64,000 bases of DNA from JABDGM01 sp046349975 (GTDB taxonomy: Bacteria > Planctomycetota > Planctomycetia > Pirellulales > Lacipirellulaceae), in assembly GCA_046349975.1 (NCBI GenBank), contig JAXMBH010000006.1, positions 186,001 through 250,000 of the forward strand, in the 5' to 3' direction. The position numbers were made by a program, and so were the translations under genes. The first letter of the stretch is position 1; each line of letters begins with the position of its first letter. The notes below the pieces were generated by a model, which worked only from the letters and a program-made list of their open reading frames with translations, searched no databases and was not told the DNA's origin. Shown here piece after piece: positions 19,598 to 28,645 of the stretch.

Positions 19598-20590
19598 TTA
19601 ATCCAATTTGGCATTCGGATCTTCACTCCGAATTTGCGCGAGCAACCGAGTCATCGTATTCGGATGCACGCCGAGTAGCCGCGCCGCCCGGCTCTTGTGC
19701 CCCTGCGTCGCCCGCAGCGCTTGCTGCACTGCCACACGCCGCAACTGGGCCAGATCCATGAACGGCAACGCCGCATCACTTGGCTTCTTCATCGTCGGCC
19801 GCTCGGGCAATCGCGGCTCGCAATCAAGGACGTAGGCCTGCTCGATCACATTCGCGAGCTGACGAATATTACCCGGCCACCGGTACTCACAGAACTGCCG
19901 CAGCGTTTCCCGATCGGGCTGCCACAATTGCCGCTGATACCGGGCCGCAAACTTCCGCGAGAAGAAATCAACAAAGTACGGAATGTCATCCACGCGGCTT
20001 CGCAATGGCGGCACATGGAATTCCACCATGTTCAATCGATAGTACAAGTCCTCACGGAAGCGCCCCTCCGCAACTTCCAATTCAAGATCACGGTTTGTGG
20101 CCGCCACGACTTGCACGTCGACCGTCACCGGCATCGAAGAGCCCACCGGCGTCACTTCGTGTTGCTGCAGCACGCGCAGCAACTTGGGCTGCAGTTCCAG
20201 CGGCATTTCGCCAACTTCGTCGAGGAAGACAATGCCGCCTTCCGCCGCGCGGAACACGCCCAGGCTGCGCCCAGCAGCGCCTGTAAACGCGCCTTTCTCA
20301 TGACCGAATAACTGGCTTTCAGCCAGCGTTGCGGTCAGTGCCGCGCAGTTCACCGGAATAAACGGCCGCTCACGACGCGGTCCAAGTCGGTGCAGCAAGC
20401 GAGCCCACAATTCCTTGCCGGTGCCCGTTTCACCACTCACCAAAACGGTGCATTCCACATCGGCCGCGCGTTCCACATGGCGCGCAATCCGATTCACTTT
20501 AGGGTTCGTTCCGAGAACCCAGCTCTCTGGCTCTTCCGGCGGAAGCCTCAGCAGAGACTCAATTGAGGGGGCGACAGTTGAGTTTGCCAT
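19598..20590 (-). CDS. Sigma-54-dependent transcriptional activator (AAA+ and Fis-type HTH, no receiver)
   Basis: The 330-residue protein has a short N-terminus (about 30 residues), a full sigma-54 interaction AAA+ domain with Walker A (SGETGTGKE), GAFTGA loop, Walker B (GGIVFLDEVGEM) and RWPGNIRQL, and a C-terminal Fis-type helix-turn-helix (GHKSRAARLLGVHPNTMTRLL). It lacks a receiver or other sensory domain, so it must be controlled by level or by a partner. ATG 20590 has AGAAGAA upstream and is preferred to the Met at 20605. The target genes are not evident. Confidence 0.93.
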   Translation of the reverse strand: MANSTVAPSIESLLRLPPEEPESWVLGTNPKVNRIARHVERAADVECTVLVSGETGTGKELWARLLHRLGPRRERPFIPVNCAALTATLAESQLFGHEKGAFTGAAGRSLGVFRAAEGGIVFLDEVGEMPLELQPKLLRVLQQHEVTPVGSSMPVTVDVQVVAATNRDLELEVAEGRFREDLYYRLNMVEFHVPPLRSRVDDIPYFVDFFSRKFAARYQRQLWQPDRETLRQFCEYRWPGNIRQLANVIEQAYVLDCEPRLPERPTMKKPSDAALPFMDLAQLRRVAVQQALRATQGHKSRAARLLGVHPNTMTRLLAQIRSEDPNAKLD

Positions 20591-21064
20591 TTCTTCTCTG
20601 TGCAATCACTTCGACGAGCCTCATCGCCGAATCATTCGTCCCCAGATCTCAAGTCCGCCCGATTCCTTACGCGACGCGGCGGCACAGTTTTGTTCCGAAG
20701 AGAGATCTGAGTTCTGGTCGTCTCACTAGCGTCCCATCCAATAGGGCTTACTTCGTTTTCACCATCCGCCAGCCGAAGTCACGTTTATGCGGCCAGCGGG
20801 ACACTCCTGCATTGTAACCAGATTGCTGAAATGCTCAATAAATCGGGTCCCAAAAGCAGGGAAAGCTGTCGGCGACGTTGCCGCCTCTAACACCCCTACG
20901 GAATGTAGTGGTTTTGCGGCAGAAAAACACTCAACCCTTTTGCTAGCCGCTACTTGCGTCGCGTGCTGGCCACCCGGCGCAGAAAACGATGCGTTCAAAT
21001 CGCGGCGGGATGCCTCTGAACCGGCCTTTGGCACGCGGCTGTGACTCTTAGCCAGCCTCCCGGC
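20591..21064. other. Intergenic region upstream of the sigma-54 activator
   Basis: No gene is supported in these 474 bases. It contains the leader of the activator gene and the 3' region of the minus-strand gene ending at 21065. One sequence near 21030 partly matches a sigma-54 promoter but its -12 half is poor. Confidence 0.4.
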
Positions 21065-22126
21065 TTAGGGCCGCGCCGGGACTTCGATGTCGAGTATTAG
21101 CGGCTTGTGATCCGACCCCTGCCCGACCCCTTCGACCACATCAATGCACCGAATCTCGGGCGATAAGAAGACCTGGTCAATCCGAATCGGGGGAATCGGC
21201 TCAGCTCCGTTGGGCCAGGTAGTGACATATCCGCGTCCCCGGTCCTCGTGCGCGTTTCGCAATCCCAATTCCTTCACCTGCTGATAAACGCGCGAATACT
21301 GCGTCGCGTTGAAGTCACCAAGAACTACCAAGGGCCGCGGCGCTTTTTCAATCAACGGCAACACCTGATTCCAATAAGACTGGTAGTCATCGCCAAGCAA
21401 CTGTGTCGGCCGCAGCGAGTGCAACGCAACGAGATTAAGTTCGCCGTTGCCCACGGGAATGTTCAGTGACACCACGGTGCGCGTCGTAACGCGCTCGTCG
21501 ACATCTTTCTGCACTCGTAATCGCGAATAATAAAACACTTGATCCCATTCACCAGTCTTCAGCACGTTGTTGTAAGGATACTTCTCGACCATCCCCGCTT
21601 GCCAAAACGCTTCGCGCCAGTGCCAGGCGAATTCAACGCCAATGATGATGTCCGGGTTTGCCGCCTTGATCTCATCCAAGAGTGGCCCAAACTCCGTGTT
21701 CGTGGCACGGACGTTGGCATAGAAAATTCGCACACGGTTCGCGCTGCTATTCGCATTCGCTTCCGATAATCGAATATTATCTGCCGTGCCTGGCATAAAG
21801 TCGGGCGCGACCCACATCACGTGACAGGCGACCACGATAGCGCTAATGCCGGCCAACAACCAGCGGCGATTCCACATCGCTAGGGCCAAGCACAGATAGG
21901 CAGGCAGATAGATGTACCGAGTGAACGCGTTGATGCACGCGAGAATGGGCAGGCCGTCGTGATAGAAGACGTGCAGACCCGCGATCAGCAAGAGTCCAAT
22001 GGCGACGCACCACTCTACGAACACTACGCCGCGACGATCAAAGAATCGCGGCTTGGAACTAGCGGCCGCGACTTGCGTTTCGTCCGTCGTGTCGGCCTCG
22101 GCGATGTTGGCGTCACGACGGCTCAT
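21065..22126 (-). CDS. Membrane-anchored endonuclease/exonuclease/phosphatase family protein
   Basis: The 353-residue protein has three N-terminal membrane helices (about 36-54, 62-82 and 89-107) and an EEP domain from about residue 130. Visible are FYANVRATN, the catalytic Glu in IIIGVEFAW, a HSLRP segment, the LGDFNATQYS motif, and the SDHKPLI His near the end. This is the metal-dependent hydrolase fold shared by DNases and phosphodiesterases; substrate is unknown. The catalytic domain probably faces outside. It lies 81 bases after lpxI on the same strand and may be the third gene of the lipid A cluster. Confidence 0.88.
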   Translation of the reverse strand: MSRRDANIAEADTTDETQVAAASSKPRFFDRRGVVFVEWCVAIGLLLIAGLHVFYHDGLPILACINAFTRYIYLPAYLCLALAMWNRRWLLAGISAIVVACHVMWVAPDFMPGTADNIRLSEANANSSANRVRIFYANVRATNTEFGPLLDEIKAANPDIIIGVEFAWHWREAFWQAGMVEKYPYNNVLKTGEWDQVFYYSRLRVQKDVDERVTTRTVVSLNIPVGNGELNLVALHSLRPTQLLGDDYQSYWNQVLPLIEKAPRPLVVLGDFNATQYSRVYQQVKELGLRNAHEDRGRGYVTTWPNGAEPIPPIRIDQVFLSPEIRCIDVVEGVGQGSDHKPLILDIEVPARP

Positions 22127-22207
22127 GTTGGCAGCATGGATGGAAGTCGAATTGAGCGGCTACCAATCCCTGGGTGGCAAAGTTCATTCGGGGCTGCCGC
22201 GGGCGTT

Positions 22208-23080
22208 CTACGCAGCCGCCGAGACGATGGTTCGCTTCTCGATCGCAACCACCGATATTTTGTGCTGGTCGGCGAACTTGCGAAATTCGTCGCCATCGAG
22301 AAGAATGGTGCGGCCGCCTTCGATCGCGAGCACGTTCGCCCCGGCGGAGATCATTGTTTGCAACGTGCGAACGCCGACGGCGGGCACATCGAACCGCATA
22401 TCTTGCTGCGGCTTGGCGACTTTCACCACCGTGAATCCACGGCGTTTGCACAGTTCGCCGGCGCGGAGGATGCACGCATCTGTGCCTTCGATTGCCTCGA
22501 CCGCCAACACGGCACGATCCTTCACACAAATGCTCTGGCCGATGTCGAGCCCGCCCATGAGCTTGGCGATGTCCCAGCCGAATTCGATATCCGTAAGCTG
22601 GCTACCGGATGGCGGACGTCCAGCAATGTGTCCAGGCTTCACAAGCAACTCCGGGGCAAAATCAGTGGCGGGGTGAAACGTGATGCCGTCGGCCGCAAAT
22701 GCATCGGCTAGTGCGCCGAGCAGCGTGTCGTCTTTGTTGTCGCGCTGGTGTGAAATCAAGAAGTGATAAAATGTCTTGACGAACTTCCAATCTGGGAAGT
22801 GCCGCATCCATACCCGCGGTTGATAAATGAGCGCCTTGGGAAACTTGCCGGCCATCGTCGCCTGTTGCACATTACAGCTGTGAAAGAAGCGAATGCCGCG
22901 GCCGAGGCTACACCAGCCGGCCCAACGGAAGTCCTGGCAGATTTCGCGCAGCGCTGGCTCAGCCAAGTCGGCCACGGCCAGGCAGCTTACGTGGTACCCC
23001 GCGCGGCGCAGCGCCTCCGCAACGAGCACGGGATAGCGGCCCCAAGCCGCGAGCAGTCCGATGCGTTTGGGCGAACTCAT
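22208..23080 (-). CDS. lpxI: UDP-2,3-diacylglucosamine pyrophosphatase LpxI (DUF1009)
   Basis: The 290-residue protein matches the LpxI/DUF1009 family: GLLAAWGRYPVL at the N-terminus, HQRDNKDDTLLGALADAF, and C-terminal DMRFDVPAVGVRTL with GANVLAIEGGRTI. LpxI hydrolyses UDP-2,3-diacylglucosamine to lipid X in lipid A synthesis and replaces LpxH in many bacteria. It overlaps lpxD by four bases (ATGA), which fits a lipid A operon. Confidence 0.93.
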   Translation of the reverse strand: MSSPKRIGLLAAWGRYPVLVAEALRRAGYHVSCLAVADLAEPALREICQDFRWAGWCSLGRGIRFFHSCNVQQATMAGKFPKALIYQPRVWMRHFPDWKFVKTFYHFLISHQRDNKDDTLLGALADAFAADGITFHPATDFAPELLVKPGHIAGRPPSGSQLTDIEFGWDIAKLMGGLDIGQSICVKDRAVLAVEAIEGTDACILRAGELCKRRGFTVVKVAKPQQDMRFDVPAVGVRTLQTMISAGANVLAIEGGRTILLDGDEFRKFADQHKISVVAIEKRTIVSAAA

Positions 23081-24180
23081 GCCGCGCGTTCCGCTTCTGT
23101 AACCGTGGGATGAATGCCGGCGGCTTTCTGCATTTCGGCCACTGCCCGTCGCAGCGTCTTGAACTCATGCCGCATGTCGGGGAGTTTCGCCAGCGCGGCT
23201 TGTTTTAGCTTCTGATCGCGCTCGGGTGTCGCCGGAATACCCATCATCAACAGGCCTTCTGGAACATCGTTGACGATGCCCGCCATCGCGCTCAACCGGG
23301 CGCCGGTGCCGATGTGCACGTGGTCGCGTAACCCCGCCTGACCGCCAATGACGACATAATCGCCGGTGCTCGATGTTCCCGCGATGCCCACCTGAGCACA
23401 AATAATGTTGTGCTTGCCAATCCGGCAGTTGTGAGCGATTTGCACCTGGTTGTCGATCTTCGTGCCATCGCCGATCGTCGTCGCGCCGTAGGTGCCGCGA
23501 TCGATCGTCGTGCAAGCGCCGATTTCCACGTCGTCGCCGATGCGTACGAAGCCAAGCTGTGCCGAGAGTACGTGCTTGCCGTTGACGAAGTTGTAACCAA
23601 ACCCATTCGCGCCGATGGTGGCGTTGCCGCCAATGATGCACCGGTCGCCGACGATCGTGTTCTCGTACAGCACGACGCCGGGGCCGATGATCGTATCGCA
23701 GCCGATCTCACAGCCGGCGAGAATGTGCGCGCCGGGCAATATTGTCGTGTTATCGCCGATGCAGCAATCGTCGCCGATCGTTGCGCCTGGATGAACGTTG
23801 ACATTCTCGCCCCAGCGCGCCGACGGGCTCACAACTGCCCGTGGGCTGATGCCAATTTGCGACCGCACGCGTTGTGGTCGGAAATGCATCACGATTGTCG
23901 CAAACGCCGACGGTACGTCGCCGACAACAATCGCCGCCTTTGCGTTGCTGCCGGAGTCGGAAGCGGCAAACGCACTGGCGATCTTATCGCTGATCACAAC
24001 CGCCGCGGCCGTCGTCGCGGTAAGTTGCTTTAACCGATCCACGTGATCGACAAATGTAATTTCGCCGCTGCCGACTTCACCAAGAACGGCGGCGCCGAAG
24101 ATCGAAACCTGAGCGTCGCCGACGACGCGTCCGCCGACGAGTTCGGCAAGTTGAGCCAACGTAGCAGATCGTGATGGCAT
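23077..24180 (-). CDS. lpxD: UDP-3-O-acylglucosamine N-acyltransferase LpxD
   Basis: The 367-residue enzyme has an N-terminal uridine-binding domain (about 1-100) and a left-handed beta-helix of hexapeptide repeats (about 105-320), including the IDRGTYGATTIGDGTKIDNQ segment and the catalytic His in QIAHNCRIGKHN. It adds the second hydroxyacyl chain in lipid A synthesis. The helical C-terminus (ALAKLPDMRHEFKTLRRAV) matches LpxD. ATG 24180 was chosen; the frame continues open for 2.9 kb upstream, but that part is antisense to the PhoD gene and not coding. Its stop overlaps the lpxI start. Confidence 0.96.
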   Translation of the reverse strand: MPSRSATLAQLAELVGGRVVGDAQVSIFGAAVLGEVGSGEITFVDHVDRLKQLTATTAAAVVISDKIASAFAASDSGSNAKAAIVVGDVPSAFATIVMHFRPQRVRSQIGISPRAVVSPSARWGENVNVHPGATIGDDCCIGDNTTILPGAHILAGCEIGCDTIIGPGVVLYENTIVGDRCIIGGNATIGANGFGYNFVNGKHVLSAQLGFVRIGDDVEIGACTTIDRGTYGATTIGDGTKIDNQVQIAHNCRIGKHNIICAQVGIAGTSSTGDYVVIGGQAGLRDHVHIGTGARLSAMAGIVNDVPEGLLMMGIPATPERDQKLKQAALAKLPDMRHEFKTLRRAVAEMQKAAGIHPTVTEAERAA

Positions 24181-24431
24181 GAGAGTTCTCGCAGAGAATG
24201 CCGGGCCGGCTACGGCAGCCAGGGCGGGCTGCGACGGACCGGCGATCAGGGGTGGCGGATCGTACCAATTTGCGGCGAAAGCGACAATATCAGCGATCGC
24301 CGAGCATGGCGGCGAATCTGGCGAATTCGCCGTTGAAAATTGGTAGACTGGCGACGTGCCGGCAACTCTCCTGGCCCGTATTCCATGAGCGGCGGCACTA
24401 GCAACGACGCAGAGCAATGCCGCAGTAAAAG

Positions 24432-25103
24432 CTACATCATCGAGGCCGCTCGCTTTTGGCGAGCGGGCGGCATGTTGTAATAATGGCCCATGTAGTTGAA
24501 CACGGTTTGATGGCCGGTCGGGTACTGGTCTTTGGAGCCCTGCGGATTCGACTTGGGTTGGGCGGCAATTGACTGTAGCCGGCGAGCGTTCTGGAGATTC
24601 TGGCGTTCGAGTTGGTCGTTCGTTTGTTGCTGCTGCAATTGCGGGCGCACGAGCGTGCTGTAGTTCAACGAGCTGTTGCCGTTGAGGTCGTTGCGGAACA
24701 GGTTTAAGTACGGGCTGACCGTCGGCTGCGACTGATACGCGGAGAACGGCTTTGAACGCGAGGTGTTCACGCCGTACGCACTGCGCACACCACCGAAAGG
24801 ATTGCTTGCCCGAGCACCGTTGTTTGCACCGGCGCCTGCGAATCGAGAGCCGCTGTAGAGACCTCCGGCGCCCCCGGATCCGAAGATGCTCGCGCCGCGC
24901 AGGCCACCGGAGCCCAGGATGCTGTTGGCGCGGAGGCCACCGGCACCCTGAATGCCGTAACCACCGGCAATATTGATGTTCGGCAAGCTGCCACCGAACA
25001 GGCGGTTGTTGAGGTCGTTCCGCCAGTTCGAAGTGTATTGCCCGTAGGCGTGCGACGACACGCAGCCCGCAACGGCGAATGCCAGAGCGAAAATGCGGCT
25101 CAT
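24432..25103 (-). CDS. Exported Gly/Asn/Gln-rich protein of unknown function
   Basis: The 223-residue protein has a signal peptide (MSRIFALAFAVAGCV, ending AYGQ) and a mature part rich in Gly, Ala, Ser, Asn and Gln with imperfect repeats around SGGLRGASIFGSGG. The C-terminal third has a FNYMGHYYNMPP segment. Low-complexity composition suggests a surface or matrix protein. ATG 25103 has GGGGGAC upstream; the longer frame was rejected. It lies 250 bases upstream of lpxD, but an operon is not certain. Confidence 0.75.
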   Translation of the reverse strand: MSRIFALAFAVAGCVSSHAYGQYTSNWRNDLNNRLFGGSLPNINIAGGYGIQGAGGLRANSILGSGGLRGASIFGSGGAGGLYSGSRFAGAGANNGARASNPFGGVRSAYGVNTSRSKPFSAYQSQPTVSPYLNLFRNDLNGNSSLNYSTLVRPQLQQQQTNDQLERQNLQNARRLQSIAAQPKSNPQGSKDQYPTGHQTVFNYMGHYYNMPPARQKRAASMM

Positions 25104-25245
25104 GATTAGTCCCCCCAACTTTGACCATAGTATACCACCGCCGCCCGTGCGAAGATTCACCACGGAGTAATTGTCGCCGCCCCCCGAGCGGGGCAGGCGT
25201 GGCCGATTTCATGCGAATTCGCGACATAACCGCAGGCGGCACAGA

Positions 25246-26826
25246 ATGAACTGGGATCGGCTTAGCGATATGGTTCGTCGGGAAGGTGGGCTTAGCCGCC
25301 GGGTGTTTTTGGAATACGCAGCTGGAATATCGGCGATTCCGCTGCTGGGCCGTGTCGCCGGGGCGAAGTCGGTCAAGCCGAAGTTCGTGAGTGATCCGTT
25401 CACGGTTGGTGTGGCGTCCGGCGACCCGACTGCCGGGGGCGTCGTGCTGTGGACGCGTCTCGCGCCGCGGCCGCTGGAAGGCGATGGCGGGATGGAACCG
25501 CACAACGTGGAAGTCGCCTGGGAGCTTGCGGAAGACGAGTCGATGAAGAAGATTCTGCGCCGCGGCACGGCCACCGCGACGCCGCAGCTCGCTCACTCGG
25601 TGCATGTCGAAGTCGACAATTTGGAGCCGAACCGCTGGTACTGGTACCGCTTCCGCTGCGGCGATGCCGAGACGCGCATCGCTCGCACGCGCACTCTTCC
25701 AACGCTCGACGCATCGCCGGAGCAGATGCGCTTCGCGTTCGCGTCGTGCCAACATTATGAATCGGGTCTCTACACGGCTTACGAGCATATGGCGAAGGAT
25801 GAGCTCGACCTGGTGTTCCACCTGGGCGACTACATTTATGAAGGCGCGCCGCGCGATGATCAGGTCCGCAAACACGCGACCCCGAAATGTGTGTCGCTCG
25901 ACAACTACCGCACCCGGCACGCTCAATACAAAACCGATCCGCTGCTGCAGGGAATGCATGCGCGTTGTCCGTGGTTTGTGACGTGGGACGATCACGAAGT
26001 GGCGAATGATTACGCCAACGACCGGGCGGACGGCGAGCCGGATCCGGCCAAGTTTCTGATCCGCCGGGCGCACGCCTATCAGGCGTATTATGAGATGATG
26101 CCGCTGCGGCATACGTCGTTGCCGCGGGGGCCGAAGATGCAGCTGTATCGGCAGGCGGCGTTCGGTAGGCTGGCTAATTTTTTGGTGCTCGATGGCCGGC
26201 AGTATCGTTCGCCGCAACCGAACGACGACAAATCCGGAGACGTCAACGAGGAGATGCTCTCGCCCAAGCAAACGATGCTGGGCAAACGCCAGCTCGCTTG
26301 GGTCGAGGAATCGCTGGTTCGCTCCGACGCCACGTGGAACGTGCTCGCGAACCAGGTGATGATGGGCGTCGCCGATCGCAAGGCGGGCGTCGAGCGGCGG
26401 TTCGCCGTCGACACTTGGAGCGGGTACATCCACGAGCGCAACAAGCTCATGGAGTTCATGCACGACCGCAAGATCGCGAACCCGGTGGTCCTGACGGGCG
26501 ACATTCATTCGAATTGGGTGAACGATCTGCGGATCGACGACCTCAAGCCGGAGTCGCCGGTCGTGGCGGCTGAGTTCGTCGGCACGAGCATTTCGAGCGG
26601 CGGCAACGGCGAGCGCGGCGAGAAGTTCGAGAAGCAACTCATGGCCGAAAACCTGGGCGTGAAATTCTTCAACGTGGAACGCGGCTATGTGCGGTGCACG
26701 CTCAACGCTAAGGAATGGCGGAGCGAGTATGTGACGGTGCCCGATGTTTCGAAGCCGGGCGGCGCGGCGGTGCTGCGCGGGGCGTTTGTGGTGGAAGCGG
26801 GCCGGGCGGGCGTCGAGCGGGTGTAA
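25246..26826 (+). CDS. phoD: PhoD-family alkaline phosphatase/phosphodiesterase, Tat-exported
   Basis: The 526-residue protein has a twin-arginine signal (LSRRVFLEYAAG, about residues 18-45), then a fibronectin-like N-terminal domain (FTVGVASGDPT, VVLWTRLAP), then the metallophosphatase core: FHLGDYIYEG, WDDHEVANDYAND, and VVLTGDIHSNW. These supply the Asp/His metal ligands of PhoD enzymes. It releases phosphate from esters outside the cytoplasm. ATG 25246 was chosen because it gives a full Tat signal. The gene is transcribed divergently from the Gly-rich gene. Confidence 0.95.
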   Translation: MNWDRLSDMVRREGGLSRRVFLEYAAGISAIPLLGRVAGAKSVKPKFVSDPFTVGVASGDPTAGGVVLWTRLAPRPLEGDGGMEPHNVEVAWELAEDESMKKILRRGTATATPQLAHSVHVEVDNLEPNRWYWYRFRCGDAETRIARTRTLPTLDASPEQMRFAFASCQHYESGLYTAYEHMAKDELDLVFHLGDYIYEGAPRDDQVRKHATPKCVSLDNYRTRHAQYKTDPLLQGMHARCPWFVTWDDHEVANDYANDRADGEPDPAKFLIRRAHAYQAYYEMMPLRHTSLPRGPKMQLYRQAAFGRLANFLVLDGRQYRSPQPNDDKSGDVNEEMLSPKQTMLGKRQLAWVEESLVRSDATWNVLANQVMMGVADRKAGVERRFAVDTWSGYIHERNKLMEFMHDRKIANPVVLTGDIHSNWVNDLRIDDLKPESPVVAAEFVGTSISSGGNGERGEKFEKQLMAENLGVKFFNVERGYVRCTLNAKEWRSEYVTVPDVSKPGGAAVLRGAFVVEAGRAGVERV

Positions 26827-27606
26827 GCTAGCGGCCGACGCGGCGGCGCTTAATGTTGCGATTAGCATTTTGACACTTGTGTGAAACGCATTTTTTATTG
26901 CAAAATTCAACTCTCGCGGGGTGGCATTTCCGTTGGGTTGCGCGGATTGGTTTTGGCGTAACTGCTTGTGGGAGCGAGATTTCGACGTGGGGTGGTTGTC
27001 GCAACATGCGGTGTGGTGATGCGGCGGCTGGGTGAATTTACTCGGGTGGTGCGTGGCAAAATTCGCGGGGTGCGGGGTCGGGAGACCCGCGCACAGCGCG
27101 CGCCCCGCGCACATTGCGCGCGATCTCGCACGGCGCGCGGATCCGCGTACTGTGCGAGTCGATGCGCAAAACTCTCCCCTGGATTTTGCGCATCTTCGCG
27201 CCGCAGCGAGGGGCCGTCGGCGGCCTGCTCGGCGCGCAGCGCGAGCCGTGCTCGTTCAGTCGGCGGCCAAGTGAACGAAGCGGCGAGCGGCCCGGCGGGC
27301 GACCGGTGTTGTTCGGGATGTCAAAGAGCAGGGGCTGGGGGCTGGAGTTGCCAGTCGTTGCGGCGAGTCGTAGGGTAAGTGAACATGCGACCACTATAGC
27401 GAATAGGTTGGCAAATGCAAGGATTATTTGTGGCCACCGGCGAGATTGTGGTTGCAGTTTCTCGAATAAATATTTGGGCACCCGTTTTCATTCGAACAAG
27501 AATGGGCATCGGAAAGGCGATCGATTGAATGCGATGGGTTCCCGCTCCGCGGCGAACGCATCCTACCAACTTTGATCTACAATAGTTTGGACAACTTCCT
27601 GTACCG
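26827..27606. other. Intergenic region with GC-rich inverted repeats
   Basis: About 780 bases without a supported gene. From about 27040 to 27310 it is rich in alternating GC and CG runs with several inverted repeats, including a perfect 11-bp palindrome (27161-27194). The open frames here have composition typical of noncoding DNA. Confidence 0.5.
27161..27194. repeat. Perfect inverted repeat, 11-bp arms
   Basis: GATGCGCAAAA (27161-27171) is matched exactly by its complement TTTTGCGCATC (27184-27194), 12 bases apart. It lies in a gene-free stretch, so it may be a structured RNA, a protein-binding site or a repeat element. Confidence 0.65.
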
Positions 27607-28545
27607 ATGATTCGAGCCTTAATCGTCACCGTCGTGCTGGTCACGCCCTGCTTCGCGCAAGAGGACGTGGATAAACTCCGCGCCGCAGCAAACCCGGCCA
27701 TCCAAGAGCAACTGGCAAAGGTTCGGTCGGCGCTCCGACCGGGTAAGGATGCCGGCAACAACGTCGAAATGTTTCGCGAGATTCAGAAGCTCAAAGAACT
27801 GAGAGACGATGATGCCGAGTTAGTGAAGCAGATCGCAATCTTTGCCGTTGCTCCCGGTGGCGAATCTCAGCCCATGCTCGCAAACGCGATCCTCGATTAT
27901 TTGCGACCGCTGCCGGCGAAAACGATCCCCGTACTTGCCCCGTATCTCGACACTGAGAATGTGGCGCTACACGCTTTTGTGGTCGAATGGTTTCAAACTC
28001 TCGACAAGGGCGCGGGTGAAGCGGAAGAGGCCAATTTCGGAGAGTACCTGAAGTATGTGCAGCACACGCTGAATCATGGCGAAGACGTTCCGGTGCCGTT
28101 CATCCACTACATTTATCAGCGCTCACCGGGACAGGCGCTACTCGTCTTCAGTCAGGGAGACATTAGCGGCTTGCTGCAAAGAGTACGCGAGAATCGCCAA
28201 GCGGTACGTGCGCCACGGCCAGCGACATTGCCAGAGCAATTACGAAAACGTCGCGCTCAAGAATCGCGACAAATCGAAAGTCAGGCTCGCCGCGAAGTTG
28301 CTCTCGCAGAGCACATTATTAGCAACGCGATATGGCTCAACCGACATGGTTTTACCGATCGCTTTCAACAAGCGTTGCCAGAGGCCAGAGAAGAATTGAC
28401 GAAACTCGCGAAGGGTGAATGGTGGGCGCGACTCTACGTCGTTTGGATCATGCGTAAGCATCCAGAGATTCGGCAAGATGATCTGTGGAATCGGCTTAGC
28501 AAAGACAGTGAAGAGATAGTGAAGGAAGCGGCCACGCAAGGCTAA
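27607..28545 (+). CDS. Exported helical-repeat (HEAT-like) hypothetical protein
   Basis: The 312-residue protein has an N-terminal signal peptide (MIRALIVTVVLVTPCFAQ, cleaved after Ala17 or so). The mature part is mostly helical with short repeats (DVDKLRAAANPAIQEQL, AIFAVAPGG, APYLDTENVALHAFVVEW) reminiscent of HEAT repeats. No catalytic motifs were seen. It stands alone and converges with lptB. Confidence 0.7.
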   Translation: MIRALIVTVVLVTPCFAQEDVDKLRAAANPAIQEQLAKVRSALRPGKDAGNNVEMFREIQKLKELRDDDAELVKQIAIFAVAPGGESQPMLANAILDYLRPLPAKTIPVLAPYLDTENVALHAFVVEWFQTLDKGAGEAEEANFGEYLKYVQHTLNHGEDVPVPFIHYIYQRSPGQALLVFSQGDISGLLQRVRENRQAVRAPRPATLPEQLRKRRAQESRQIESQARREVALAEHIISNAIWLNRHGFTDRFQQALPEAREELTKLAKGEWWARLYVVWIMRKHPEIRQDDLWNRLSKDSEEIVKEAATQG

Positions 28546-28645
28546 GTACAATCCGAAATGAAAGGGAGAAAAGGCAGGGAGAAAAGAGGGAGAAAAGGTG
28601 TCAAAGGCGTTACGCATCGTTGCATGCGCGGCGACTGTGATCGCG

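Noticed and set aside
21020..21045. Possible sigma-54 promoter near TTGGCAC
   Set aside because: The -24 half fits but the -12 half does not, and it does not precede a suitable gene.
24181..27114. A 1345-residue minus-strand frame extending upstream of lpxD
   Set aside because: It is antisense to the Gly-rich and PhoD genes; only the lpxD part has protein-like sequence. High GC removes stops from antisense frames.
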